NCBI RefSeq assembly: GCF_000313755.1
Contig: NZ_AMZB01000088.1
Span: 1-64,000 of the forward strand
From: Pseudomonas nitroreducens TX1
Lineage (GTDB): Bacteria; Pseudomonadota; Gammaproteobacteria; Pseudomonadales; Pseudomonadaceae
Reading direction: 5' to 3'
DNA length: 64,000 nt
A program made the translations under genes and the position numbers. Below the pieces are notes generated by a model. It was not told where the DNA came from. It was given only the letters and a program-made list of their open reading frames with translations, and searched no databases. Positions 41,613-50,358 of the stretch are shown here, one piece after another (the stretch's first letter is position 1; every line of letters starts with the position of its first letter).

Positions 41613-43406
41613 ATGAGCAAGATTCTGATCGTCGACGAGCAGCCGGTAACACGCCATGCCTTGCGGCTGATGATGGAGGCTGATCGGCACGAGGTCGTGG
41701 GTGAGGCCGACAATGGGCCTGAAGCATTGCAGCAGGTGCGCGCCTGTCGTCCCGACCTGATGATTCTGGAGCTGTCGATTCCTCGGCTCGGGGGGCTGGA
41801 GGTCATCCAGCGCCTGGTCGCACAAGGTGCGACAGTGAAAGTCCTGGTGCTGACCTCGCGAGACTCGGAGTATTTCGCCGGTCGTTGCCTGGCGGCGGGT
41901 GCGGCTGGCTTTGTCAGCAAGCAGGAGAACCCCCAGGCAGTGCGTGAGGCGGTGCGGGCGATCGCCCAGGGGCACAGCTATTTCCCCAGCCATGCGCTTG
42001 GAAGCGTCGCTATGGCGGAGGAGGTAGGCCATGGTGATTTGCTCAAGGAGCTATCTGTCCGCGAGTTGACCGTGCTGCAGTTGCTGGCGGGTGGGCTGAG
42101 CAACGTGGCCATTGCCGATCAGTTGTCGATCAGCGACAAGACAGTGAGCACCTACAAAGTACGCCTGATGCAGAAGCTGCACGCCAAGTCGCTGGTCGAG
42201 TTGGTGGATATCGGGCGCCGCCACGGGTTGGTGGAGGGCGACACGTCCGACGCAATGGCGGAGCCGGCTCCCATGTCGGCGGCGCAGACGAAGGAGCTGG
42301 TGCTGCTGCGCAATATGCTCGATGCACAGCCCCATCCCATGACTGTCCGGGGGCTCGATGGCCGCATCCTGTTCTGCAATCGCCATACGTTGGAGTTGCT
42401 TGGGCTTCAGTTGGAGGATGTGGTAGGCAAGATGGTGGCCGACCTGGGGTTGTTCGCCAGCCCTCACGAGGCAGAACTACTGGGCCGGCAACTGAGAGAC
42501 GCGATCAGTCGTGGTGAACCCTTTGACGCGGATGTGGAGTTTCGCTCGCAGAACGGGCGCGAGGTCTACCAGCATTGGGTCCGGCCTTACCGCGACAGCG
42601 AGGGAAATCTGATGGGCGCGTTGTGTGGCTCGATCAATGTCACCGGGCGCGACGAATTGGTACGCGAACTGCGTAGCGCGAACGCGCGGGTCGATGCAAT
42701 CAGCCGTGGCAAGAGCCAGTTCCTGGCCGGTATGGGCAGCGAATTGCAGGGGCCCTTGCAGAATGTCCTGGCGATGCTGGAACTGGCGCGAAACCAGAGT
42801 GATTCGGCGCGCCGTGACGAACCCCTGGCGGTAGCGCTGAAGCTGACCGGCAACCTGCTGGCGCTTCTGGATGACCTGCAGTTGCTCAGCCGTGCCAAGT
42901 CCCGGCGCTTGCCGTTGGCGCCCGAGGACATCGATGTACGGGCATTGCTCGAACGACAACTGGAGCTCGTCGGCGATTCTGCCCGGGCCAAAGGGATCCG
43001 CCTGGAGACCGATTTCGGCCTGGCCTTGCAGACACGCGTCTGGGGCGACCCGCAGCGACTGCGCCGGGTGATATTCAACCTGCTGGATAACGCCGTGAAG
43101 CACACCGAGGTCGGGACGGTGCTGGTGCGATTGCGCGCGCGGGGGCAGGGAGCGGCGATGGTCAACGTCGAGATCGATGTCGTCGACACCGGTTCGGGAA
43201 TCTCGGTTGAGGATCAGCAGCACCTGTTCGAGCCGTTTTCCTTCCCGTTGGAGGACGCGCGTGTACGTAGCGGAGGTACCGGCCTCGGCCTGGCCTTGTG
43301 CCGCAGCCTGGTGGAATTGATGGGCGGGCAGATTGATGTGAAGAGCCAGCCTGGCGTCGGCTCGGAATTCAATGTGCAGCTCTCGTTGCCTGCTGCCGCG
43401 CACTAG
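41613..43406 (+). CDS. Fused LuxR-type response regulator and PAS/histidine-kinase-like protein with both phosphosites replaced
   Basis: This 597-aa soluble protein has, in order, a receiver (3-120), a LuxR/NarL helix-turn-helix (147-205; LSVRELTVLQLLAGGLSN, SDKTVSTYKVRLMQKL), a PAS domain (about 228-345), a HisKA-like dimerisation helix pair (365-430) and an HATPase domain (445-592). The receiver keeps Asp8, Thr81 and Lys103 but has Glu53 where the phospho-accepting Asp belongs (LMILELSIP). The HisKA segment reads FLAGMGSELQGPL, so Ser376 replaces the phospho-accepting His of MSHELRTPL. ATP-binding boxes are intact (NLLDNAVKHT, DTGSGIS, GGTGLGLAL). A single-chain DNA-binding protein controlled by ATP or PAS ligand rather than phosphorelay is a reasonable inference. 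It stands alone inside the purine cluster. Confidence 0.88.
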   Translation: MSKILIVDEQPVTRHALRLMMEADRHEVVGEADNGPEALQQVRACRPDLMILELSIPRLGGLEVIQRLVAQGATVKVLVLTSRDSEYFAGRCLAAGAAGFVSKQENPQAVREAVRAIAQGHSYFPSHALGSVAMAEEVGHGDLLKELSVRELTVLQLLAGGLSNVAIADQLSISDKTVSTYKVRLMQKLHAKSLVELVDIGRRHGLVEGDTSDAMAEPAPMSAAQTKELVLLRNMLDAQPHPMTVRGLDGRILFCNRHTLELLGLQLEDVVGKMVADLGLFASPHEAELLGRQLRDAISRGEPFDADVEFRSQNGREVYQHWVRPYRDSEGNLMGALCGSINVTGRDELVRELRSANARVDAISRGKSQFLAGMGSELQGPLQNVLAMLELARNQSDSARRDEPLAVALKLTGNLLALLDDLQLLSRAKSRRLPLAPEDIDVRALLERQLELVGDSARAKGIRLETDFGLALQTRVWGDPQRLRRVIFNLLDNAVKHTEVGTVLVRLRARGQGAAMVNVEIDVVDTGSGISVEDQQHLFEPFSFPLEDARVRSGGTGLGLALCRSLVELMGGQIDVKSQPGVGSEFNVQLSLPAAAH

Positions 43407-43444
43407 CGACGATCGCTGCCCCATGAAAATCCAGGCTCCATGAA

Positions 43445-43472
43445 GAAGGCCCCTTGATCGGGGCCTTTTTCA
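43445..43472. terminator. Bidirectional terminator
   Basis: Stem AAGGCCCC/GGGGCCTT around TTGATC with TTTTT on the + strand. On the - strand the tail after the stem is TCTTC. It lies between the fused regulator and the convergent purine permease. Confidence 0.82.
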
Positions 43473-43489
43473 TGGGGCAGGGTCAGGTC

Positions 43490-44836
43490 TTACAGGAAGA
43501 TGAACTTCGCCACAAAGATCGCGCACAGCGCATAGAGGCTGATGGTCACGTCCTTGTGGCGGCCGGTGAAGACCTTCATCGCCACGTAGGTCACGAAGCC
43601 CAGGGCAATGCCGTCCGCGACCGAGAAGGTCAGCGGCATCATGATCACGGTGACGATGGCCGGGATGGTTTCGGTGTGCTCGTTCCAGTCGATATGGGCC
43701 ATGCCGCCCATCATCAGCATGGCGACGTAGATCAGCGCGCCGGCGGTGGCGTAGGCGGGGATCATGCCGGCCAGCGGGGCGAAGAACATCGCCGCGACGA
43801 ACAGCACGCCCACCACCACGGCGGTCAGGCCGGTGCGGCCACCCGCGGCAACACCCGCGGCACTTTCCACGTAGCTGGTCACCGGCGGCACGCCCAGCAC
43901 CGCGCCGAAGGCGCTGGAGGTGCTGTCGGCCTTCATCGCCTTCGACAGGTTTTCGATGCGGCCGTCCTCACGCACCAGGTGAGCACGCTGGGCGACGCCC
44001 ATCAGGGTGCCGGCGGTGTCGAACATGTGCACGAAAAGGAAGGCCAGGATCACGCTGATCATGGTCACGTTGAACGCGCCGGAAATGTCCATCGCCATGA
44101 AGGTCGGCGCCAGGCTCGGCGGCATCGAGAACACGCCGCCGAACTGGACGATACCCAGGGCGATGCCGGCCACGGTGACGGTAAGGATGCTGATCAGGAT
44201 GCCGCCGAACACGCGGCGGTATTCCAGTACGGCGATCATCAGGAAGCAGATGGCGGCGAGCAGCGGGCCGGGGCTGGTCAGGTCACCCAGGTGGACCAGG
44301 GTGGCGGGGCTGGCGACCACGATGCCGGCGGTCTTCAGGCCGATCAGCCCGAGGAACAGGCCGACGCCGGCGCCCATGGCGAAGCGCAGGCTGACTGGGA
44401 TGCTGTTGAGCAGCCATTCGCGAATGCGCGAGAAGGTCAGGATCATGAAGGCGATACCGGAGATGAACACCGCGCCCAGCGCGATCTCCCAGCTGTAGTT
44501 CATGGTCTTGACCACGGTGTAGGTGAAGAAGGCGTTGAGGCCCATGCCCGGCGCCAGGCCCACCGGCCAGTTGGCGTAAAGGCCCATCAGGAAGCAGCCG
44601 AGCGCCGCGGCAAGGCAGGTTGCGACGAACGCGGCGCCGTGGTCGATGCCGGCATCGGCCATGATGTTGGGGTTGACGAAGATGATGTACGCCATGGTGA
44701 TGAAGGTCGTGAGACCTGCGGCGAGTTCGGTCTTCACGGTGGTGCCGTGCTGGCTGAGCTTGAACAGGCGTTCGAGCAGGCCGGTGGCGGGGGGACTGGA
44801 TGCAAAGGCTCGTTGTTCTTGTTTGGTGCTTTCCAC
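43490..44836 (-). CDS. Purine (adenine/guanine/hypoxanthine) permease, AzgA/GhxP-like NCS2
   Basis: This 448-aa inner-membrane transporter has 12-14 helices. Diagnostic segments are AGLTTFITMAYIIFVNPNIM, GLAPGMGLNAFFTY and the ADSTSSAFGAVLGVPPVTSY/ESAAGVAAGGRTGL region that binds the base. It imports oxopurines with protons. I use the GTG at 44836, preceded by GAGGAG, giving MESTKQEQRAF. An operator-like TTGTGTACAA lies 137 bp upstream and a divergent gntR follows, consistent with purine-responsive control. Confidence 0.92.
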   Translation of the reverse strand: MESTKQEQRAFASSPPATGLLERLFKLSQHGTTVKTELAAGLTTFITMAYIIFVNPNIMADAGIDHGAAFVATCLAAALGCFLMGLYANWPVGLAPGMGLNAFFTYTVVKTMNYSWEIALGAVFISGIAFMILTFSRIREWLLNSIPVSLRFAMGAGVGLFLGLIGLKTAGIVVASPATLVHLGDLTSPGPLLAAICFLMIAVLEYRRVFGGILISILTVTVAGIALGIVQFGGVFSMPPSLAPTFMAMDISGAFNVTMISVILAFLFVHMFDTAGTLMGVAQRAHLVREDGRIENLSKAMKADSTSSAFGAVLGVPPVTSYVESAAGVAAGGRTGLTAVVVGVLFVAAMFFAPLAGMIPAYATAGALIYVAMLMMGGMAHIDWNEHTETIPAIVTVIMMPLTFSVADGIALGFVTYVAMKVFTGRHKDVTISLYALCAIFVAKFIFL

Positions 44837-44972
44837 AGCGGTACTCCTCAACGCTCTTGTTGTTGGTCCCTTGCCGTCGGCTGGTTCACCTGCGTCCCTT
44901 GCGCTAACGGAAAGAGTTGTGAGGGTGTGAATGTTGACCTTTGGGTCAGGAAGTCACGCCGCGATTATGCAG

Positions 44973-44982
44973 TTGTGTACAA
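44973..44982. promoter_or_regulatory. GntR-type operator TTGTGTACAA upstream of the purine permease
   Basis: One base from the perfect palindrome TTGTATACAA found at three other sites in this cluster. Confidence 0.6.
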
Positions 44983-45132
44983 AAAGTTCAAATAATGTTT
45001 AGTGTCTGTCTGAAAGATTTTTACAAGAAAAGCATCGGAATGGTCGCACGCTGAACTTCGCCAAGCTCCTGCACCGTGCGGCCTTGGGATGGATGCCGAG
45101 TCGCTCGCGACGGCTGCACGATAGTGGCCACT

Positions 45133-45142
45133 TTGTGTACAC
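45133..45142. promoter_or_regulatory. GntR-type operator TTGTGTACAC upstream of gntR
   Basis: Two bases from TTGTATACAA, 91 bp before the regulator start; probable autoregulatory site. Confidence 0.45.
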
Positions 45143-45232
45143 TGTGCCCCATGCCTGGCCCGCGGCCAGCTCCACGTAAAGCCCCCACGGATTTCGCGCC
45201 GGTTCAACCCGGCTGAACAGGGTTCGACTCCG

Positions 45233-46009
45233 ATGACCGACCAGTTGCAACAGATCAGGAAGCAGCCGCGCAATGGCAAGGCGCGCAGCGGCACTCAGGA
45301 CGAGATCGTCTACGCGCACATCTTCGACGCCATCCTCGAGCAGCGCCTGGCGCCAGGCACCAAGCTGAGCGAAGAGGCCCTCGGCGAAATCTTCGGCGTC
45401 AGCCGCACCATCATCCGTCGTGCCCTGTCGCGCCTGGCCCACGAACAGGTCGTGCTGCTGCGCCCGAACCGTGGCGCCGTGGTGGCCAGCCCGAGCATCG
45501 ACGAAGCCCGGCAGATTCTCTTCGCCCGCCGCACCGTCGAGCGCGCGATCACTGAACTGGCGGTGGACAACGCCAGCAGCGACACCCTCGCCGAACTGCG
45601 CGACATGGTGAAGCAGGAGCAATCCAGCTTCGCTCGTGGCGACCGCGGCGCGGGCATCCGCCTCTCCGGCGAATTCCACCTGAAGCTTGCCGAGATGGCG
45701 AAGAATGCACCGCTGGTGGTATTTCAGCGCAGCCTGGTCTCGCAAACCTCGCTGATCATCGCCCAGTACGAAAGCGGCGGCCGCTCGCATTGCTCGTTCG
45801 ACGAGCACAACGAGATCCTCGACGCCATCGAGAAGGGCGACAAGGAAAAGGCCGTGACCTTGATGATGCACCACATGGCGCACATCGACGACAAGCTGAA
45901 CCTGGACGTGGATGGCGCCTCCGGCGACCTGCACGCGGTGTTCTCGCATCTGCTGGCGGGCAAGAAGAAGCCGCGCCGCAGCAAGGCGGACGCCGACTCG
46001 GCGGCCTGA
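45233..46009 (+). CDS. GntR-family regulator with FCD domain, probable purine-catabolism regulator
   Basis: This 258-aa protein has a basic, flexible start, a winged helix (IVYAHIFDAILEQRLAPGTKLSEE ... FGVSRTIIRRALSRLAHE) and an all-helical FCD effector domain with metal/ligand residues (GEFHLKLAEMA, SFDEHNEILDAI, MMHHMAHID). FCD regulators usually repress and release DNA on ligand binding. It lies in the middle of the purine genes, divergent from the purine permease, and five matching palindromes surround it. Ligand unknown; urate, xanthine or allantoin are candidates. A lysine-rich tail (KKKPRRSK) follows the FCD domain. Confidence 0.9.
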   Translation: MTDQLQQIRKQPRNGKARSGTQDEIVYAHIFDAILEQRLAPGTKLSEEALGEIFGVSRTIIRRALSRLAHEQVVLLRPNRGAVVASPSIDEARQILFARRTVERAITELAVDNASSDTLAELRDMVKQEQSSFARGDRGAGIRLSGEFHLKLAEMAKNAPLVVFQRSLVSQTSLIIAQYESGGRSHCSFDEHNEILDAIEKGDKEKAVTLMMHHMAHIDDKLNLDVDGASGDLHAVFSHLLAGKKKPRRSKADADSAA

Positions 46010-46021
46010 TCGCCGAGCTGG

Positions 46022-46050
46022 AAAAAAGCCCCGCAGTGCGGGGCTTTTTC
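46022..46050. terminator. Bidirectional terminator between gntR and the efflux operon
   Basis: Stem AAAAGCCCCGCA/TGCGGGGCTTTT with T-runs in both directions; the last bases overlap the stop codon of the convergent efflux gene. Confidence 0.9.
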
Positions 46051-47539
46051 ATTTTTGCACGGGGCGCTTTTCGTGAACGCCTTGGGGCGAAACGCTTTTT
46101 GGTGATTGGGTGCTTTCTTCGGCCTGCTGCCAACCACCGCCAAGGGATTTGTAGAGCAGCACCAGCGTGGTCGCCACGGCCTCGCGGCCGCGCACCTGTT
46201 GCTCCTCGGTAGCCAGTAGTTCGCGCTGGGCACTGAGTACGTTGAGGAAGTCCACGGCGCCGGCCTTGTACTGCTCGCGGGCGTTGGCCAGGGCGGTGCG
46301 GCCATGCTCGGCGGCGGTGTCGAGGCTGGCCAGGCGGCGCTGCTCGGCGGCGTAGTCAGTGAGGGCGTCGTCCACCTCGCGCCAGGCGTTGAGCACCGTG
46401 CGGCGGTAGGCGATGGCGGATTCCTGCTGCTGCGCTTCGCGCAGGGCGAGCATGCCCTTCAGGCGCCCGCCTTCGAAAATCGGCAGCGACAGGCTCGGGC
46501 CGATACCGAAGGTGCGGCTGTTCCAGTCGCCGAAGTTCGACAGTTGCAGCGCCTGGAAGCCGAAGCTGCCGTTGAGGCTGATGCGCGGGTAGAAGTCCGC
46601 CTTGGCCACGCCGATGCTGGCGGTGGCAGCGTGCAGCGCGGCTTCGGCGCGGCGGATATCCGGTCGGCGCTGCGCCAGCTCCGACGGCAGCCCGACCGGC
46701 ACGCCGCGCGGCGGCTGCGGCACCGGTTTGGCCTGGGCGAGTTCCGCCTGTAGCGCACCGGGCGCTTCTCCCAGCAGGTAGCCCAGGGCATTGATCAGCC
46801 GTGCCTGGCGCTTCTGGCTGTCGGGTAGGCGCGCTTCGATGCTGGCGACCTGGGTCAGGGCTTCGGCGACATCCAGCTCGGTGGCGACACCATCGGTGCG
46901 GCGCAGGCGGGTCAGCTCCAGGCTACGCCGGGCGATCTCCAGGTTGCTGCGGATGATCGCTTCCAGGTCCTGTTCGGCGCGCAGCTGCAGGTAGTTGCGC
47001 GCGGTCTCGGCGAGCACCGAGACCAGCACGTCGCGGCGGCTTTCCTCGGTGGCCTGGACGTTCGCATCAGCGGCCTCCAGTTCACGGCGCACGCGGCCCC
47101 AGAAGTCCAGCTCCCAGGACAGGTCGAAGCCGCCGTCGAGCTGGTTGAAGCTGTCCTTGCCGGCTTTGCCGGACGGATCGTTCAGGCCGACTTCGCTGTT
47201 GCGCCTGCGCTGGTAGCCCAGCTCCGCGCCGACGTTGGGCATGGCATCGCCGCCCAGCGCCTGGCGGATGGCCCGGCTTTGCTGCAGCCGCGCATCGGCT
47301 TCGCGCAGGTCGAGGTTGGTGGCGGCCACTCGGCGTTGCAGGTCATCCAGCTGTGGGTCGCCGAGCAGCGTCCACCATTGTGCTTCCATGGGCGCGTTGA
47401 GCGCCTGGCTAGGCGCCTGGCCGCGCTGGGTGGACCAGTTCACAGCGTCTGCATCGCCAGGGCGTTGGAATTCCGGGCCGACATTGCAGGCGCCGAGCGC
47501 GAGCAGGGCAAGGAGCAGGGGAGCACGCGGGGCGATCAT
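46049..47539 (-). CDS. Outer-membrane efflux lipoprotein (OprM/NodT family)
   Basis: This 496-aa protein has a lipoprotein signal (LLLALLALGACNVGP, Cys18) and two outer-membrane-efflux repeats (YLQLRAEQDLEAIIRSNLEI, AYRRTVLNAWREVDDAL). The conserved GLPSELAQRRPDIRRAEAAL marks the NodT/OprM group. The C-terminal ~25 residues are polar and probably disordered. It forms the exit channel for the pump encoded upstream; its start overlaps the adaptor stop codon. Confidence 0.92.
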   Translation of the reverse strand: MIAPRAPLLLALLALGACNVGPEFQRPGDADAVNWSTQRGQAPSQALNAPMEAQWWTLLGDPQLDDLQRRVAATNLDLREADARLQQSRAIRQALGGDAMPNVGAELGYQRRRNSEVGLNDPSGKAGKDSFNQLDGGFDLSWELDFWGRVRRELEAADANVQATEESRRDVLVSVLAETARNYLQLRAEQDLEAIIRSNLEIARRSLELTRLRRTDGVATELDVAEALTQVASIEARLPDSQKRQARLINALGYLLGEAPGALQAELAQAKPVPQPPRGVPVGLPSELAQRRPDIRRAEAALHAATASIGVAKADFYPRISLNGSFGFQALQLSNFGDWNSRTFGIGPSLSLPIFEGGRLKGMLALREAQQQESAIAYRRTVLNAWREVDDALTDYAAEQRRLASLDTAAEHGRTALANAREQYKAGAVDFLNVLSAQRELLATEEQQVRGREAVATTLVLLYKSLGGGWQQAEESTQSPKSVSPQGVHEKRPVQK

Positions 47540-48603
47540 TGCGCGGCTACCTTCTGTTCGGTGCTGGGGTGCTTGCCGGTGTCGATCCGTGCGATCACCG
47601 ACATGCCGACGCGCAGCTTCTCGCGCAGCGGCTGGTCGGTGTCGAGGACGATCTTCACCGGGATGCGCTGGACGATCTTGGTGAAATTGCCGGTGGCGTT
47701 GTCCGGGGCGATGGGCGCGAAGCTCAGGCCGGTGGCCGGGGCGATGCTGTCGACGTGGCCGTGCAGGGTTTCGCCGGGGAAGGTGTCGATGCTGATCTCC
47801 ACGGCTTGGCCGGGTTGCACCTCGGTGAGCTGGGTTTCCTGGAAGTTGCCGACCACGTAGGCGTCCTGCAGCGGCACTACCGCCAGCAGCGCATTGCCCG
47901 GCGTGGTGTAGGCGCCGACGCGCACGGCGCGGCGGCCGACCATACCGTCGAAGGGCGCGCGGATTTCGGTGTAGGAGAGGTTCAGTTGCGCCTGTTGCAG
48001 CTGGGCCTGGCCACGCTTCAGTGCGCCGAGAGCTTCGGCCTGCCGGGCCAGCAGCACGTCGAGCTGCTTGCGGGCGGCCAGCGCGGCGGCCTTGTCCTTG
48101 TCCAGCAGGGCTTTTGCCGAATCGACGCGCGAGCGCGCCTGCTGGGCATTCTGCAGGGTGCCGGCACCCTGGGTCGCCAGATGCTGGTAGCGGTTCAGTT
48201 CCTGCGCGGCAAAGGTCAGCGCAGCCTGGTCGGCCTGAACCTGGGCGGCGCTCTGGGCGATCACCGCCTGCTGGCGCTCGAGGTCGGCGGCGACATGATG
48301 GTGGCGCGCCTCGGCGGCCAGCACGTCGGCTTCGGCGGCGTCCAGCGCGGCGTGGTAGTCGCGGGCATCGATGCGTGCCAGGACCTGTCCGGCCTTCACC
48401 GACTGGTTGTCCTCCACCAGCACTTCCTCGATGAAACCGGCGACCTTCGGCGCCACCAGGGTGAAGTCGGCATGGACGTAGGCGTCGTCGGTGCTCTGCT
48501 CGCGGATGGGGCCCAGCAGGCGCAGCAGCAGATAGACGACAAGGGCGAGAAGCAGTACGGCAACCAGGGCCAGACTGCCGCGACGGGAGCTCAGTTTCGG
48601 CAT
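47536..48603 (-). CDS. Efflux periplasmic adaptor (EmrA/HlyD family)
   Basis: This 355-aa adaptor has one N-terminal transmembrane segment (LALVAVLLLALVVYLLLRLL), the EmrA-type lipoyl domain (STDDAYVHADFTLVAPKVAG), a long coiled-coil hairpin (about 95-200) and barrel segments (YTEIRAPFDGMVGRRAVRVG, TGNFTKIVQRIPVKI). It connects the MFS pump to the outer-membrane channel. ATG at 48603 with AAAGG upstream, 11 bp after the MFS gene. TonB-independent, proton-driven drug export is the expected role; substrate unknown. Confidence 0.92.
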   Translation of the reverse strand: MPKLSSRRGSLALVAVLLLALVVYLLLRLLGPIREQSTDDAYVHADFTLVAPKVAGFIEEVLVEDNQSVKAGQVLARIDARDYHAALDAAEADVLAAEARHHHVAADLERQQAVIAQSAAQVQADQAALTFAAQELNRYQHLATQGAGTLQNAQQARSRVDSAKALLDKDKAAALAARKQLDVLLARQAEALGALKRGQAQLQQAQLNLSYTEIRAPFDGMVGRRAVRVGAYTTPGNALLAVVPLQDAYVVGNFQETQLTEVQPGQAVEISIDTFPGETLHGHVDSIAPATGLSFAPIAPDNATGNFTKIVQRIPVKIVLDTDQPLREKLRVGMSVIARIDTGKHPSTEQKVAAQ

Positions 48604-48614
48604 GGGCAGACCTT

Positions 48615-50195
48615 TTAATTTGCGGGGACGACAGGGCGCGGCGGATAGACCCGCAGCGGCATCAGGGGAATCAGGACGAGCAGGGCTGCGGCCAGCCAGG
48701 ACATCGCCAGCAGCGTGTCGGCGGCGGCGAGCACGCCGGCCTGGCCGCGCAACTGGCTGGCCAGTCGGCCGATGTTTTCGGCGCCCCCCAGTTGCTCCAG
48801 ACGCAGGCCCAGGGCTTGGGAGGCATTGCCCAAGTGATCGACCAGGCGGTTGGAGTGGTAGTGCTCGCGCCAAGTCATCAGGATCGACACCACGGCGCTG
48901 CCGAGTACCGCCGAGAAGCCGCGCACGCTGTTGAACCAGGCCGAGGCGAACGGTCCTTCGATGGGCGCGACGACGCTGGTGGCGGACATCAGAAGCGGTA
49001 CCACGGCCATCGGCTGGCCGATGATCTGCAGCGCCAGGAGCCAGTAGAAGTTCTCCCGCGTCCACCCGCTGGTGAGCTGGCTCATGCCAAAGGCCGACAG
49101 GCCGCACAGGCTGATACCGATGGCCAGCACCCAGCGGCAGTCCACCCGCGGGATGTTGCACAGCGCGGCGATCAGCGGCAGGGAGATCAATTGGGGCAGC
49201 GCCACCAGCAGCGCCATGGGGGCCGACTGCAGCGGGCGATAGCCATGGGCCGAGGCCAGGTAGGACGCCGGCACGCCAGCGCAGGCGCCGAGCACCACCA
49301 GCACGCCGGCGAGGGTAATCAGAGCGTGGGTGAAGTTGCGTCGCTTGAGGATGTCCAGGCGGAAGAAGGGCAGCGGATGCGTCCATTCGTTGATGAAGAA
49401 GGCCACCAGCAGTCCGGCGCCGCCGATCACCAGCAGGGTGATCAGTTCGGATTCGAACCAGTCCAGGCGCTCGCCCTGGAGCAGGCCCATCACCAGCATC
49501 AGGATGCCCGGCAGGCCGAGGGCGAGACCCAGGTAATCGAATTGCTTCAGGCGCTCCAGGCGCAGCGGGTCCCGCGGGATACCCCAGGCCACGGCGGCCA
49601 GCGCCACGGCGCAGAGCGGGATGACCTGCCAGAACACCCACTGCCAGCCGACGAACTCGGTCCACAACGCCGCCAGCGGCATCCCCAGGTTGGGCGCGAA
49701 GGTCGCGGTCAGCGCATAGGCCCCCAGACCGTACAGCTTGATTCCCGGCGGCAGGAAGCGCAGCGCCACGGTCATCAGCATTGGCGGCATGCAACCGCCG
49801 GCGAAGCCTTGCAGCAGGCGCAGCAGATACAGCGTCTCGACGTTCGGCGCGAACGGGCAGAGCAACGCAAGCAGCGCGAAGCAGGCGATGGCGCCGAGGG
49901 TGAAGCGGCGCAGCGACACGGTGACCGAGAACCAGGGCGCGAAGGCCATGGCGGCAACCTGCGCCGCCGAGTACAGGGCGATCAGCCAGGTGCCTTCGTC
50001 GTGGCCGATGGACAGCGCGCCGCGCACGTCGGTCATGGCGAGGTCCGTGACCTTCTCGTTGAGGCCGGCGCTGAGGGAGGCGACCAGTACGCCGATCATG
50101 CCGACCACGATGCGCAGGCCGAATGGCTGGGCGACAGGTGCGGACGGTTTCGCGGTTTGCGGGCTGGCGGCGGAAACCGGGGCGAGCGCGGTCAT
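48615..50195 (-). CDS. MFS drug efflux pump, DHA2/EmrB family
   Basis: This 526-aa inner-membrane protein has 14 predicted helices. The conserved segments DEGTWLIALYSAAQVAAM and LLQGFAGGCMPPMLMTVALR match EmrB-type motif C and neighbouring helices. It is the first gene of a tripartite MFS-adaptor-channel operon. Start ATG at 50195 with GGAGG at 7 nt; the longer open frame adds a basic tail without support. Downstream on the same strand of a LysR gene that may regulate it. Confidence 0.92.
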   Translation of the reverse strand: MTALAPVSAASPQTAKPSAPVAQPFGLRIVVGMIGVLVASLSAGLNEKVTDLAMTDVRGALSIGHDEGTWLIALYSAAQVAAMAFAPWFSVTVSLRRFTLGAIACFALLALLCPFAPNVETLYLLRLLQGFAGGCMPPMLMTVALRFLPPGIKLYGLGAYALTATFAPNLGMPLAALWTEFVGWQWVFWQVIPLCAVALAAVAWGIPRDPLRLERLKQFDYLGLALGLPGILMLVMGLLQGERLDWFESELITLLVIGGAGLLVAFFINEWTHPLPFFRLDILKRRNFTHALITLAGVLVVLGACAGVPASYLASAHGYRPLQSAPMALLVALPQLISLPLIAALCNIPRVDCRWVLAIGISLCGLSAFGMSQLTSGWTRENFYWLLALQIIGQPMAVVPLLMSATSVVAPIEGPFASAWFNSVRGFSAVLGSAVVSILMTWREHYHSNRLVDHLGNASQALGLRLEQLGGAENIGRLASQLRGQAGVLAAADTLLAMSWLAAALLVLIPLMPLRVYPPRPVVPAN

Positions 50196-50358
50196 GGCCG
50201 GCCTCCACGGGGATGGCCGATGCCGCCGCCGGTGGGCGGTGATGTGCAAGGCATAGGAATCAACTCGGGTATTTGCGACCGAGTCTAGGGAAGGGCGATA
50301 GCTGTGGAAATTGAAATGATTGCAGCTAATCAGTGTGTCTGGTGCACTGATCGTGCGC

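Larger units (their letters stand above)
44837..45232. other. Divergent promoter region between the purine permease and gntR
   Basis: These 396 bases contain no gene. Two operator-like sequences, one near each divergent gene, are listed separately. The stretch 44960-45020 is AT-rich and probably holds the permease promoter. Confidence 0.65.
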
